Shown here: one piece after another, positions 11,969 to 19,623 of the stretch
How the letters are laid out: each line of letters begins with the position of its first letter
Position numbering within the stretch: position 1 is the stretch's first letter
Made by a program: the position numbers and the translations under genes
Virus record (IMG/VR): IMGVR_UViG_3300032053_008445
Location: 1-22,492 of that record
Strand: one strand, 5' to 3'
Origin: a virus
Length of the DNA stretch: 22,492 nt
Notes under the pieces: model-generated
The model's database searches: none
Told to the model about the DNA's origin: nothing
The model's input: the letters and a program-made list of their open reading frames with translations, nothing else

Positions 11969-14110
11969 ATGCTTACAAGAACTGAAATATGGTCCGAGTT
12001 CCAAGAAAATTATAGGTACGCTCACGACTATTGGTCGCCATTCGTCACCAACGCACAGGTTTATACCTTGGCTTCATCTGGATACACTTGGAGCAATCAA
12101 GAGCTAGAATCACTTGTTAAGGAAGGTCGAGAGCCACTTGAATTAAATATCATGCGCAGACCTCTTCAGTTTTTCTCTGGCTATCTTCGCGACAACCTGA
12201 ATTCTATCGTCATTGCTCCAGTTGAGGGCAGCGATCAAGCTACGGCCGATCAAATGACAAAGCTATCCTACTACACGTGGGATAAAGGCGAGGGGTATAC
12301 AACATTTTTAGACGCCGCCGATGAGATGATGAAATCAGGAATTTCGCTTGTAGGAATTCAGATGGACTATTCCAGGGATTTTATTAATGGGGATATATCC
12401 TTTTTTAAGCGGACTTTTAACCAATTTTACCTTGATCCTACGTTTGAGCGAATAGACCTGCGAGACTGCGCCTTTTCCATAACTCGAGATCTTTTAGACC
12501 GCAATTTTATTAAACAGCTTCTCCCCTTCATTGATCCAAATGAAATTGACGACATACAAAACTCATTTAGGGACGACAAATTTCTATCATACCACCCCAA
12601 TTTTACCTCTTTGAGTCGCAACCGAAACTTGATGGCGTATGACCAATATTATAAACGCACTACAAGAAAGCGCAAATTTCTTGTGGATGAGCAATCCTCT
12701 TTTTATCGAGACATTACAGATCTTAGCGATGACGATGTAAAAACTCTAAAAATGGGGATAGGCAGGCTTAAAAGTATTAGAGAAGATGCCTCCTCAATGG
12801 ATGTGGATCAGAATAACTTGCCTCCAATTCTAGAGATCCGTGAAGAGAACCGGCCGTTTGTAGAACTCCACATTATGCTTAACGGTCAGGAAGTTTATAA
12901 CGGCGAAGACAAGACCGGAATCGTTGAGACATATCCTTTCTGCCCTCTGATATGTTATATGGAACCATCAATCTGGATGCCATCGCAGCGCATACAAGGG
13001 ATCGCATCATCACTCTATTCAGCTCAGCGACAGTTTAATAAGCGTCACATGAAAATCGTCGACATGATGGATTCCAACATCTCGACTGGATACAAATATA
13101 TGATCGGCTCCGTGGCCGATCCTCAAGATTTACAGCAATCCGGACAGAATAAATTAATCGGAATAGATCCCGAAAACGCTCCTGCCGGAATGGATTCAGT
13201 ACAACAGCTCGAGGGGGGCGGTACGAATCCAGCTTTGATCGAATATCAGGCAGTACTAGATCAATTAACTCTCACGTTGGCGAACGTTAATGAATCCGTG
13301 CTTGGTGTTGATGATAAGGGTAACACACAGGTCTCAGGAAGACTCGCGCAAGTGCGAATCGCTCAGGGCCTTCGCTCCAACAGAAAGATCTTTGACAACA
13401 TAGAGTTAAGCCAAAAAGTGCTTGGCGGACTCGTTCTCAAAGCCATTCAACTACATATGCCCTCTGGAAAAGTAGAGAGAATTATAGGAGAAAAACCAAC
13501 AGAGCAGTTTTATGAGAAAGATTTTGAGCAATATGATGCTGTTATCAAAGAGGGTGTCCGTTCTCAATCTCAAAGAGATGCCTACTACTACGAACTCGTT
13601 TCTCTTAAACGCGAAGGCATTGTTGACGTACCTCAAACGGAAATTGTCCGCGCGCTACAGATGGCTGGCCTTGATGATCTCAAAAAAGCTATCGAACAGC
13701 AACAAGAGCAGACTAGCCAAGCTCAACAAATGGCAGCTAAAAAAGAAATGATGGAAATTGAGTTACTTAATGCAACTAAAGAAGAGAAGCTCGGACTGGC
13801 ACAAGAACGACGATCACGTGTTATCAGCAACCTGGCTCTTAAAGATGAACGCGAAAGCGAGGCGCAACAAAACATAGCGCAGGCTGCTTTAGATAGAGCT
13901 AAGACGATTACAGAAATAGCAAAAATGCACGACGACCGAATTTTGCAAGTGCTGGCGTTCGTAAATCAGCTTGAGCAGCAAGAGGCAGTAGCTCGAGAGA
14001 TGCAAAAACAACAAGTGGAAAATCAGTCCGATAAGATCAATGTCGATACCGAAGGATCAGCGGAAAACAAGCAAGCTTTACAAGCTGCTCAGCCCCCTGC
14101 TTTAGGGTAA
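11969..14110 (+). CDS. Portal protein (P22-like)
   Basis: A 713-residue protein, close to the P22 portal (725). The N-terminal region EIWSEFQENYRYAHDYWSPF..., EPLELNIMRRPLQFFSGYLRDN, and the middle PFCPLICYMEPSIWMPSQRIQGIASSLYSAQRQFNKRH are typical of podovirus portals. VSGRLAQVRIAQGLRS precedes the tunnel region. The last ~150 residues are a long Gln/Glu/Lys-rich coiled coil (EQQQEQTSQAQQMAAKKEMM...), like the P22 barrel. It forms the dodecameric DNA entry ring at one capsid vertex and docks TerL, encoded just upstream. There is no strong Shine-Dalgarno before ATG 11969. Confidence 0.88.
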   Translation: MLTRTEIWSEFQENYRYAHDYWSPFVTNAQVYTLASSGYTWSNQELESLVKEGREPLELNIMRRPLQFFSGYLRDNLNSIVIAPVEGSDQATADQMTKLSYYTWDKGEGYTTFLDAADEMMKSGISLVGIQMDYSRDFINGDISFFKRTFNQFYLDPTFERIDLRDCAFSITRDLLDRNFIKQLLPFIDPNEIDDIQNSFRDDKFLSYHPNFTSLSRNRNLMAYDQYYKRTTRKRKFLVDEQSSFYRDITDLSDDDVKTLKMGIGRLKSIREDASSMDVDQNNLPPILEIREENRPFVELHIMLNGQEVYNGEDKTGIVETYPFCPLICYMEPSIWMPSQRIQGIASSLYSAQRQFNKRHMKIVDMMDSNISTGYKYMIGSVADPQDLQQSGQNKLIGIDPENAPAGMDSVQQLEGGGTNPALIEYQAVLDQLTLTLANVNESVLGVDDKGNTQVSGRLAQVRIAQGLRSNRKIFDNIELSQKVLGGLVLKAIQLHMPSGKVERIIGEKPTEQFYEKDFEQYDAVIKEGVRSQSQRDAYYYELVSLKREGIVDVPQTEIVRALQMAGLDDLKKAIEQQQEQTSQAQQMAAKKEMMEIELLNATKEEKLGLAQERRSRVISNLALKDERESEAQQNIAQAALDRAKTITEIAKMHDDRILQVLAFVNQLEQQEAVAREMQKQQVENQSDKINVDTEGSAENKQALQAAQPPALG

Positions 14111-14138
14111 GCAAAAATAAATTTGATAAAAATGTCTA

Positions 14139-14154
14139 CTACATTACGATGTAG
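14139..14154 (+). other. Short RNA hairpin with a UACG tetraloop
   Basis: CTACAT / ATGTAG closes a TACG loop in the 67-bp gap between the portal gene and the next gene, upstream of its AAGGAGG. It may be an mRNA processing or stability element. Confidence 0.3.
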
Positions 14155-14177
14155 AACATAGCCAAGGAGGCTTAGAT

Positions 14178-14375
14178 ATGAAAAACGGTAATGGTGGAAA
14201 ATTCATGGACAACGGAAAGGGCATGTGCTCTTATTCCAAGAATCCAATGAAAGCATCCTCGCAAGTAAAGCCAGAGTGCGGGCCTGGAAGCAATCCAGAT
14301 ATGCAGAAAGCAAACAAATTGCTACAGAAAGCGCAAGCTCAGGTTGATTCACAGCGCGGGCAAAGCGGAATGTAA
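14178..14375 (+). CDS. Small virion-module protein, unknown function
   Basis: A 65-residue protein with an ideal AAGGAGG 7 bases before ATG 14178. It is rich in Gly, Asn, Lys and Gln, with KNPMKASSQVKPECGPGSNP and a helical ANKLLQKAQAQVDSQRG tail; there are two Cys residues but no zinc motif. Its place between portal and scaffold suggests a morphogenesis or minor virion role. Family not recognised. Confidence 0.6.
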   Translation: MKNGNGGKFMDNGKGMCSYSKNPMKASSQVKPECGPGSNPDMQKANKLLQKAQAQVDSQRGQSGM

Positions 14376-14376
14376 A

Positions 14377-14751
14377 ATGGCTTTACATTCGATATTAGAG
14401 ACGCCAGAGCTTCTCGTTCATCCAGATTTTATGGATGAAAAAGAACTCCTCAAATCACATTTGAGCAGAGCCGTTGATACTATCGTGATGCAAAACCAGA
14501 AAAAGACAGATCCATATTTCATTGTTTTTCATGAGAAATCAGATTCCATCAATTCTCGGATGAAGATTTCCACGTCAGACAGCTTACCAAGGTTCGTTAC
14601 TAATCAGATTGTTTTCTGGTGCTGTAACAGACGAGGGATTTGCGAATGGTTATGGACAGTTCCCCCAAAGGAACAAGGCAAAAAGTTGAGGGTTGAGTTT
14701 AATACGTCAGGTGTCGCCTACCTGCAAGCAAAGGGCGCAATGTCATCATAA
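14377..14751 (+). CDS. Hypothetical protein (124 aa)
   Basis: Begins at ATG 14377, one base after the previous stop; an upstream TTG (14344) would overlap the preceding gene and is not preferred. Contains FWCCNRRGICEWLWTVPP, a Cys/Trp-rich patch, and otherwise mixed alpha/beta sequence. No signal peptide. It is co-transcribed with portal and scaffold genes; function unknown. Confidence 0.5.
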   Translation: MALHSILETPELLVHPDFMDEKELLKSHLSRAVDTIVMQNQKKTDPYFIVFHEKSDSINSRMKISTSDSLPRFVTNQIVFWCCNRRGICEWLWTVPPKEQGKKLRVEFNTSGVAYLQAKGAMSS

Positions 14752-14766
14752 TCATCATTGTGATAG

Positions 14767-14808
14767 TTATTATGATAGGCCATCGTGACTGGCTAAGTCA
14801 CGTAATAA
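14767..14808 (+). other. Composite hairpin in the scaffold gene leader
   Basis: CGTGACT / AGTCACG (14784-14790, 14796-14802) with a GGCTA loop, flanked by TTATTA (14767-14772) and TAATAA (14803-14808) pairing across an 11-base bulge. No U-run follows, so this is not a terminator. It ends ~12 bases before ATG 14820 and could influence scaffold translation. Confidence 0.35.
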
Positions 14809-14819
14809 TCGGGTAAAAA

Positions 14820-15449
14820 ATGAGTGCGGATACCGGTCCTGTACAAGAAGTGGTAGCAGAAGAGGCAGTTGAACAACCTGTTTTTCAGGAAGAACAACAA
14901 CAAGCCGATGTGCCTGTGCAGGAACAAATAAGAGAAGAAAACGTTCCGCTTGCGGCTCTACAAAAAGAGAGACGTAAAAGACAGGAAGTCGAGCAAGAAC
15001 TGAGATGGCATAAAGATCAGATGATGGCGAAAAATCCGGAGCCTAATCATGAGTCGTACGAAAGCCTATTAGAAGCTGCCACCAAGGAAGATTTAGTAAA
15101 AGTTAAACAGCAGGTTATTCGGGATGTGCAAGAAAGCAGTTGGATTAAAGCCAACCCTGAAAAAGTCGCTGATATTAACGATAAATTGTCTGAATTTTTA
15201 AAACAAAGACCGAACTTAGCTTCGGCGATTGAGGCCGCGTCTAATAGATATGAAGAGGCATGGGAGTTAATGGATAAATTATCCCCCAAGCAAAAGATAG
15301 CACTGAAAGCAGCGCCTTTGAAAAAGGACTCTCCTGGGAATCCAGCAAGCGTTCCAAAAGCGGCAGCAATAAATCAAGTGCTAGATTTTAGCAGTATGTC
15401 CGATTCAGAATTTAACGCGTGGAGGAAGTCGAAACAGAAGCTACGGTAG
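14820..15449 (+). CDS. Capsid scaffolding protein
   Basis: A 209-residue protein with an acidic, Glu/Gln/Val-rich N-terminus, then VPLAALQKERRKRQEVEQELRWHKDQ, the segment typical of podovirus scaffolds. It has long helical stretches and a basic C-terminal end (FNAWRKSKQKLR) that would bind the coat protein, as in P22. It lies directly before the major capsid gene. The internal scaffold directs procapsid assembly and is then released. Confidence 0.8.
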   Translation: MSADTGPVQEVVAEEAVEQPVFQEEQQQADVPVQEQIREENVPLAALQKERRKRQEVEQELRWHKDQMMAKNPEPNHESYESLLEAATKEDLVKVKQQVIRDVQESSWIKANPEKVADINDKLSEFLKQRPNLASAIEAASNRYEEAWELMDKLSPKQKIALKAAPLKKDSPGNPASVPKAAAINQVLDFSSMSDSEFNAWRKSKQKLR

Positions 15450-15467
15450 GTCGCAAGGAGCTTACTA

Positions 15468-16400
15468 ATGTCAGTAACTACAACCTCAAGCTACGGCTCT
15501 ATGGCCGATAGATGGGCACAACGGGCGTTGCTACAACGTAGCAAACCTAGAAACGTGCATAATTTATTTGGAAGAGCATTTATGCTCCCCCAAAAAAATA
15601 CCGATACGATGGCATTTCGAAGACAAGAAAACCTTCCTTCGGATCCAGTCGTATTATCAGAAAATGCAGATCCCGCACCAGTTCAAGTTAACAAATTCGA
15701 TATCAACGTAACAATTCAAGAGTTTGGCCAAGTGGTTCTGCTCTCACGAAAAGTTATTTTGGTGGTAGAGGATTCGACAGCATCAGAGACGGCAGATAAC
15801 CTGTCGCAATCTATGCACACGATGCTAGATAAAGTAACACGCGATGTTTTTGCTAGTTCTGTTCCTCAGATTTCTTGCCTAAACGGTGTCAACGGTAATG
15901 CGATCACAGAATTGACTCAGGTCGATGTAAATAGAGCGATTGCTTATTTAGATCAGAACGATTCCGAAAAAATGGCTCCAACTATAGAAGGAACTTCACG
16001 TTTTGGTACAGGCCCCGTGGAACCAGCTTATTGGGTAACGGCACACGTAAAAATGAAGCCAGATATTAGAAATCTGGATGCGTTTGTGCCAACGTCACAA
16101 TACGGTTCGCAAGATCCAGTTTTGCAATGTGAATTCGGCGCAACTGATGAAGCACGTTGGGTAACATCTACTCTGGTTACTGTAACTAGTGATAACCCAC
16201 CTGTTTACTACAACACCTTTATTGCTGCAAATGCATACGGTTATGTAGGACTTGACGAAGTTTCGACAGAAATGATTTTGAAACCACTCGGCTTCAACGA
16301 TTATTTAAACCGATTCCAGTCAATGGGCTTTACGGCTTGGTTTAATGCAGCCATCTTGGATGACTCGCACATTGTAACCCTGCTTTCAACACAAGCTTAA
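15468..16400 (+). CDS. Major capsid protein (N4-gp56-like, HK97 fold)
   Basis: A 310-residue protein. Segments KNTDTMAFRRQENLP, ADPAPVQVNKFDINVTIQEFGQVVLLSR and GTSRFGTGPVEPAYWVTAHVKMKPDIRNL match the N4-gp56 major-capsid family, which adopts the HK97 fold. Placement after the scaffold gene agrees. It is somewhat shorter than N4 gp56 (about 400). GCAAGGAGC upstream of ATG 15468 supports the start. It forms the icosahedral shell. Confidence 0.85.
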   Translation: MSVTTTSSYGSMADRWAQRALLQRSKPRNVHNLFGRAFMLPQKNTDTMAFRRQENLPSDPVVLSENADPAPVQVNKFDINVTIQEFGQVVLLSRKVILVVEDSTASETADNLSQSMHTMLDKVTRDVFASSVPQISCLNGVNGNAITELTQVDVNRAIAYLDQNDSEKMAPTIEGTSRFGTGPVEPAYWVTAHVKMKPDIRNLDAFVPTSQYGSQDPVLQCEFGATDEARWVTSTLVTVTSDNPPVYYNTFIAANAYGYVGLDEVSTEMILKPLGFNDYLNRFQSMGFTAWFNAAILDDSHIVTLLSTQA

Positions 16401-16409
16401 GGAGATATT

Positions 16410-17183
16410 ATGGCAGATCTATTTTTGGGGCAAACATGCACCGAGGCTTACCAGTTCATTTCTGCTGGTACAGCTCATACATTTACATTTTCATGGCAGC
16501 CAGACAAAGTTGTGTTCAATAACTTGACACAGTGGGCAGCGGTTGCAGGTAATTTACCTATTTCCACATGGTTTAGAGATCAAACAGATTCAGCAGATTC
16601 TTATTCACAAAAAGTTATTGATTCCTCTGCTGGGGCTTCATTTAACTTTTTGGCTTTCACGTCCAACGGTTTTACCGTAGCTAACTCAGCTGGTGGAGTA
16701 ACCTCATACTTCAAGTTGATTAGTGCTGTATCTCAAGCTAATCCTTGCGTAATCACGACAACGACAGCACACGGGTATCAAACAAACCAAATTATAAGGA
16801 TCACAGATCTTGGTAATATTGGTCCTGGATTGACAGCGCGTGGCATGGACCAATTAAATAACAATCGATATATGATTGTTGTTATCGACTCAACAAACTT
16901 CTCGCTTAAAGACCCAGTAACGGACGAGCCTGTAGATTCTACAAGCTTTACGGCTTGGGTTGCTGGCGGACGAGTTGACTTAGAAACAAGAGTGATTTCG
17001 CTCAACAATCCGGCTCAGTCTCCATATTTGGTAACACCGTATGTACCTAACCCGTTCGCATACAGCCCAATCGACTATAAGTTGACTGCTGGCACGAACG
17101 TTATGGGCGCAGATGGTGATGTGTTCCTCATTGAGGTGTACAAGTGGGGTCAGGTAATTGACCTTGGCGATCTTTTAGTCTAA
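16410..17183 (+). CDS. Virion protein with an FCCH-like domain
   Basis: A 257-residue protein starting just after the capsid gene with AAGGAG. The first ~105 residues are beta-rich. About 108-193 form an HGY-type module: CVITTTTAHGY..NQIIRITDL, NNNRYMIVVIDSTNFSLKD, DSTSFTAWVAGGRV, a pattern seen in phage virion proteins and named after the E1 FCCH domain. The same module occurs in the proteins at 17242 and 19624. The tail of the protein is again beta-rich. Probable head decoration or neck protein; the exact role is unknown. Confidence 0.6.
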   Translation: MADLFLGQTCTEAYQFISAGTAHTFTFSWQPDKVVFNNLTQWAAVAGNLPISTWFRDQTDSADSYSQKVIDSSAGASFNFLAFTSNGFTVANSAGGVTSYFKLISAVSQANPCVITTTTAHGYQTNQIIRITDLGNIGPGLTARGMDQLNNNRYMIVVIDSTNFSLKDPVTDEPVDSTSFTAWVAGGRVDLETRVISLNNPAQSPYLVTPYVPNPFAYSPIDYKLTAGTNVMGADGDVFLIEVYKWGQVIDLGDLLV

Positions 17184-17195
17184 GAATTGAAACTT

Positions 17196-17219
17196 TTGGG
17201 TGCAGTAAAAAGCACCCGA
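17196..17219 (+). terminator. Candidate weak terminator or attenuator
   Basis: GGGTGC / GCACCC (17198-17203, 17212-17217), extendable by two pairs, with an A-rich loop, followed by AATTTATTTAAA. The T-run is imperfect. It would reduce, not stop, read-through from the capsid genes into the tail genes. Confidence 0.4.
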
Positions 17220-17241
17220 ATTTATTTAAAGGACAACGTAA

Positions 17242-17574
17242 ATGACAGCGATTGGGCAACTTCCGCGTAGGAGCGTTTTGTTGAGTGTTAGTTTAGCATA
17301 TCCTTGCATCATAACAACAACAGAAGCCCACGGCTATTCAACGCATGATTTTATTCGTCTTACTAACCTTAACGGGATGATGCCGCTTCCTCACAATGGT
17401 GCAGACCAATTGAACGGGAACCGATACAGAATAATAGTTACTGGTGATGATACATTTAAGATTCAAGACCCTATCACCTTCCAAGACATAGATTCTAGCA
17501 ACTTCACGCCATATGCGTCTGGTGGGAATGTAAATTTAATAGAAAGCACATATTTCTTTTACGGAGAAGAATAA
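17242..17574 (+). CDS. Small virion protein, FCCH-like domain paralog
   Basis: A 110-residue protein that is almost entirely the module of the preceding gene: CIITTTEAHGYSTHDFIRLTNL, DQLNGNRYRIIVTGDDTFKIQD, DSSNFTPYASGGNV. It looks like a duplicated, truncated copy now on its own. AAAGGAC lies upstream of ATG 17242. Its stop is adjacent to the next ATG. Likely structural; partner unknown. Confidence 0.6.
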   Translation: MTAIGQLPRRSVLLSVSLAYPCIITTTEAHGYSTHDFIRLTNLNGMMPLPHNGADQLNGNRYRIIVTGDDTFKIQDPITFQDIDSSNFTPYASGGNVNLIESTYFFYGEE

Positions 17575-18054
17575 ATGCCAAGACCTAAAAAAACAGAACA
17601 ACAGTTAGCAACAGAAGTTACCGCTGCTATGCTACCAAAAGTAGAACCTACAGGTATTGAGGATATGCCTCTTAACTCGCTAGGCGATTACATGAGATAC
17701 AACGCAAAAGCTCGGGAGCTTAACAAAAAGCTAAAGCTCTTGCGATACCCTATCAAACAATGCCCAGTTGAACTACACCCGATGGAACGTATTGTATTTG
17801 GGCGCAATGACCAACCCACTAACTCACTCCCTGTATTCCTATCGGATCATATGATTCATTACGACCGCACTGCGCCTAGAGATCGATTAGTTCCAGGGCA
17901 AACATATGATATACCGCGTTATGTAGTTGATTATCTTTCCGGAAAGGGGACTCCTATTTGGAAATGGTATGATAATCCAGATGGCTCAAGAGAAACTAGG
18001 AAAGAGTCTATAACCCCTCGATTCGCTATGCGGACGATCTACAAGGATGAGTAA
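17575..18054 (+). CDS. Conserved-looking phage structural-module protein, unknown
   Basis: A 159-residue protein with a basic N-terminus (MPRPKKTEQQLA), a helical DYMRYNAKARELNKKLKLLRYPIKQCPVELHPMERIVFGRNDQP and a later YDIPRYVVDYLSGKGTPIWKWYDN. Start is ATG 17575, directly after the previous stop, with GGAGAA within the previous gene. Position before the connector gene suggests a head-completion or neck role; the family was not identified. Confidence 0.55.
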   Translation: MPRPKKTEQQLATEVTAAMLPKVEPTGIEDMPLNSLGDYMRYNAKARELNKKLKLLRYPIKQCPVELHPMERIVFGRNDQPTNSLPVFLSDHMIHYDRTAPRDRLVPGQTYDIPRYVVDYLSGKGTPIWKWYDNPDGSRETRKESITPRFAMRTIYKDE

Positions 18055-18056
18055 CT

Positions 18057-18749
18057 ATGGCACAGTTTGTCTCTGATTGTTTGAGGACTATGCGTGTAGC
18101 GATTGGGCGTAGAAATGAAAATGACCCCGATTCTAACGACAACACCCTAAAGCAATATATCAATGATTTTGTAAATCTAACGATGTCGGATGACGTAAAA
18201 GTATTCGAGCAGTTTGGTACGCTTGAGTTTACAATCGATGAGACAAACACAACAGGCGTTTACACTTTCAACGATGTAGGCGCTTCTTCTAATTTCACGA
18301 ATATCTCTCAGGAAGGATTTATATCATTGCTTACTCCAGTTGATGGATCAATCTCTTGGAATAAGCTATGGATATATCAAGACCCAGGTCAATTCTATTC
18401 GGAATGGGGCATAAACAATACGGATGTGTTGATTCCTGGCTACCCAACTGAAATGCTTTATTATGGAACGGAGATGGTATTTAGGACGATTCCAAATACA
18501 TCGTACCTCGTTCAGATTTATGGGTATAAAGTCCTTCCCGAATTCTCGTCTGTTGGAGATCCAGCTATACCACATGATTATTGGATGCGATATATTGCGT
18601 ATGGCGCAGCGATGAACTATGGTAGGGACTACAGATTTGAAGGAGATAAGCTTGGACTATTGCAGACGGCGTTTGCTCATGAGAGGAAATTGTTATTAAC
18701 ACGTACGCACAATCAGATAAAGTTAAGCAGGGCAATGCCCAGATTTTAA
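18057..18749 (+). CDS. Head-tail connector / tail tubular A-like protein
   Basis: A 230-residue protein whose N-terminal FVSDCLRTMRVAIGRR and NTLKQYINDFVNLTMSDDV resemble P22 gp4/T7 gp11-type adaptors. The central part is beta-rich (YTFNDVG, YGTEMVFRTIP). IPHDYWMRYIAYGAAMNYGRDY is a helix common in this family, and the C-terminus is basic. It would sit below the portal and join head to tail. Starts 2 bp after the preceding stop. Confidence 0.6.
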   Translation: MAQFVSDCLRTMRVAIGRRNENDPDSNDNTLKQYINDFVNLTMSDDVKVFEQFGTLEFTIDETNTTGVYTFNDVGASSNFTNISQEGFISLLTPVDGSISWNKLWIYQDPGQFYSEWGINNTDVLIPGYPTEMLYYGTEMVFRTIPNTSYLVQIYGYKVLPEFSSVGDPAIPHDYWMRYIAYGAAMNYGRDYRFEGDKLGLLQTAFAHERKLLLTRTHNQIKLSRAMPRF

Positions 18750-18768
18750 CAAGATAAACTAAAGGAAA

Positions 18769-18960
18769 ATGATGAAAAAGATGAAAAGCTCTAAGAAAGT
18801 ATCCGGCAAGAAATATGCAGCAGCTCTTGAAGAACAAGACGAGAAAGAAGGGCAAAAAGACAACTTCCCTTCTAAAAAACCTGCTGATATTGCACAAGCA
18901 TTGAGTAGATCTAAGATGCAGAAAAAGATTCTTAAAATAAAAACTAGCAAGAAAAAATAG
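18769..18960 (+). CDS. Small basic protein, unknown
   Basis: A 63-residue Lys-rich protein (MMKKMKSSKKVSGKKYAAAL ... KILKIKTSKKK) with AAGGAAA before the start; ATG 18769 or 18772. Strong positive charge suggests nucleic-acid binding or interaction with acidic virion surfaces. Function unknown. Confidence 0.55.
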   Translation: MMKKMKSSKKVSGKKYAAALEEQDEKEGQKDNFPSKKPADIAQALSRSKMQKKILKIKTSKKK

Positions 18961-18969
18961 AGGTGTATT

Positions 18970-19623
18970 TTGGTTTGGAACTCAACGTCACCAAATGGAG
19001 CTGTTTCGGTAAAGCAAAACACGACTCCCATGCAACAGAATACTACCTATACAGAGACAACGTTAAATAACGATCATTTCTGGAATATAGGCGTAAATGA
19101 AGATGGGCACCATAAATGGGCTAATATGGTAGCTACAAATGATGCGGACAAGTCGCTTCAGACTAACGCTTCATTAGCTACAGGAATGGACGGGAATTAC
19201 TTTACGCGATTTAAGACGGCTACCGAGGCGACTGTAACTGGTGCAGACAATGCACAGCCCTTCTTTGTTGGAGACCCGTTAGGACAAATTATGCAACTGC
19301 TTGGAATTCGTGCCTGTGCGGTATTTAATGTAGCAGCTGGTGTAGCGACAATGGTATATAAGCAAAACATGGCATCAGTTACGCGCAATGCCGCGGGAGA
19401 GTTTACGGCTGTTTATACAAATGCAATGCCGTCAAATTCATATATGGTATTGGGCGCAGCTATTTATAACGGAAGTCAAAGCAGCATCCTTAATTTTAAC
19501 ATACGAGGAGGAGTGGACTTGGTAAATAACAAGAGTGTATCTCAGTGTCAGATCAGAATTTCTACGGAAGCAAATGTAAAAACAGACCCACTCCAAGCGT
19601 GGTTTATATGTTTTGGCGGATAA
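18970..19623 (+). CDS. Virion-associated protein, possibly fibre or decoration
   Basis: A 217-residue protein starting at TTG 18970, supported by AGAGG six bases upstream; no good ATG is near. N-terminal SPNGAVSVKQNTTPMQQNTT and NNDHFWNIGVNEDGHHKWANM precede a beta-rich body rich in Asn, Thr and Ala, ending WFICFGG. It lies between the connector and the large tail protein. A structural role is likely; fibre versus decoration cannot be decided. Confidence 0.5.
   Translation: MVWNSTSPNGAVSVKQNTTPMQQNTTYTETTLNNDHFWNIGVNEDGHHKWANMVATNDADKSLQTNASLATGMDGNYFTRFKTATEATVTGADNAQPFFVGDPLGQIMQLLGIRACAVFNVAAGVATMVYKQNMASVTRNAAGEFTAVYTNAMPSNSYMVLGAAIYNGSQSSILNFNIRGGVDLVNNKSVSQCQIRISTEANVKTDPLQAWFICFGG

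Noticed and set aside
13512-13751. Basic plus-strand frame in the portal gene
   Set aside because: Shadow of the portal coiled coil; no ribosome-binding site.
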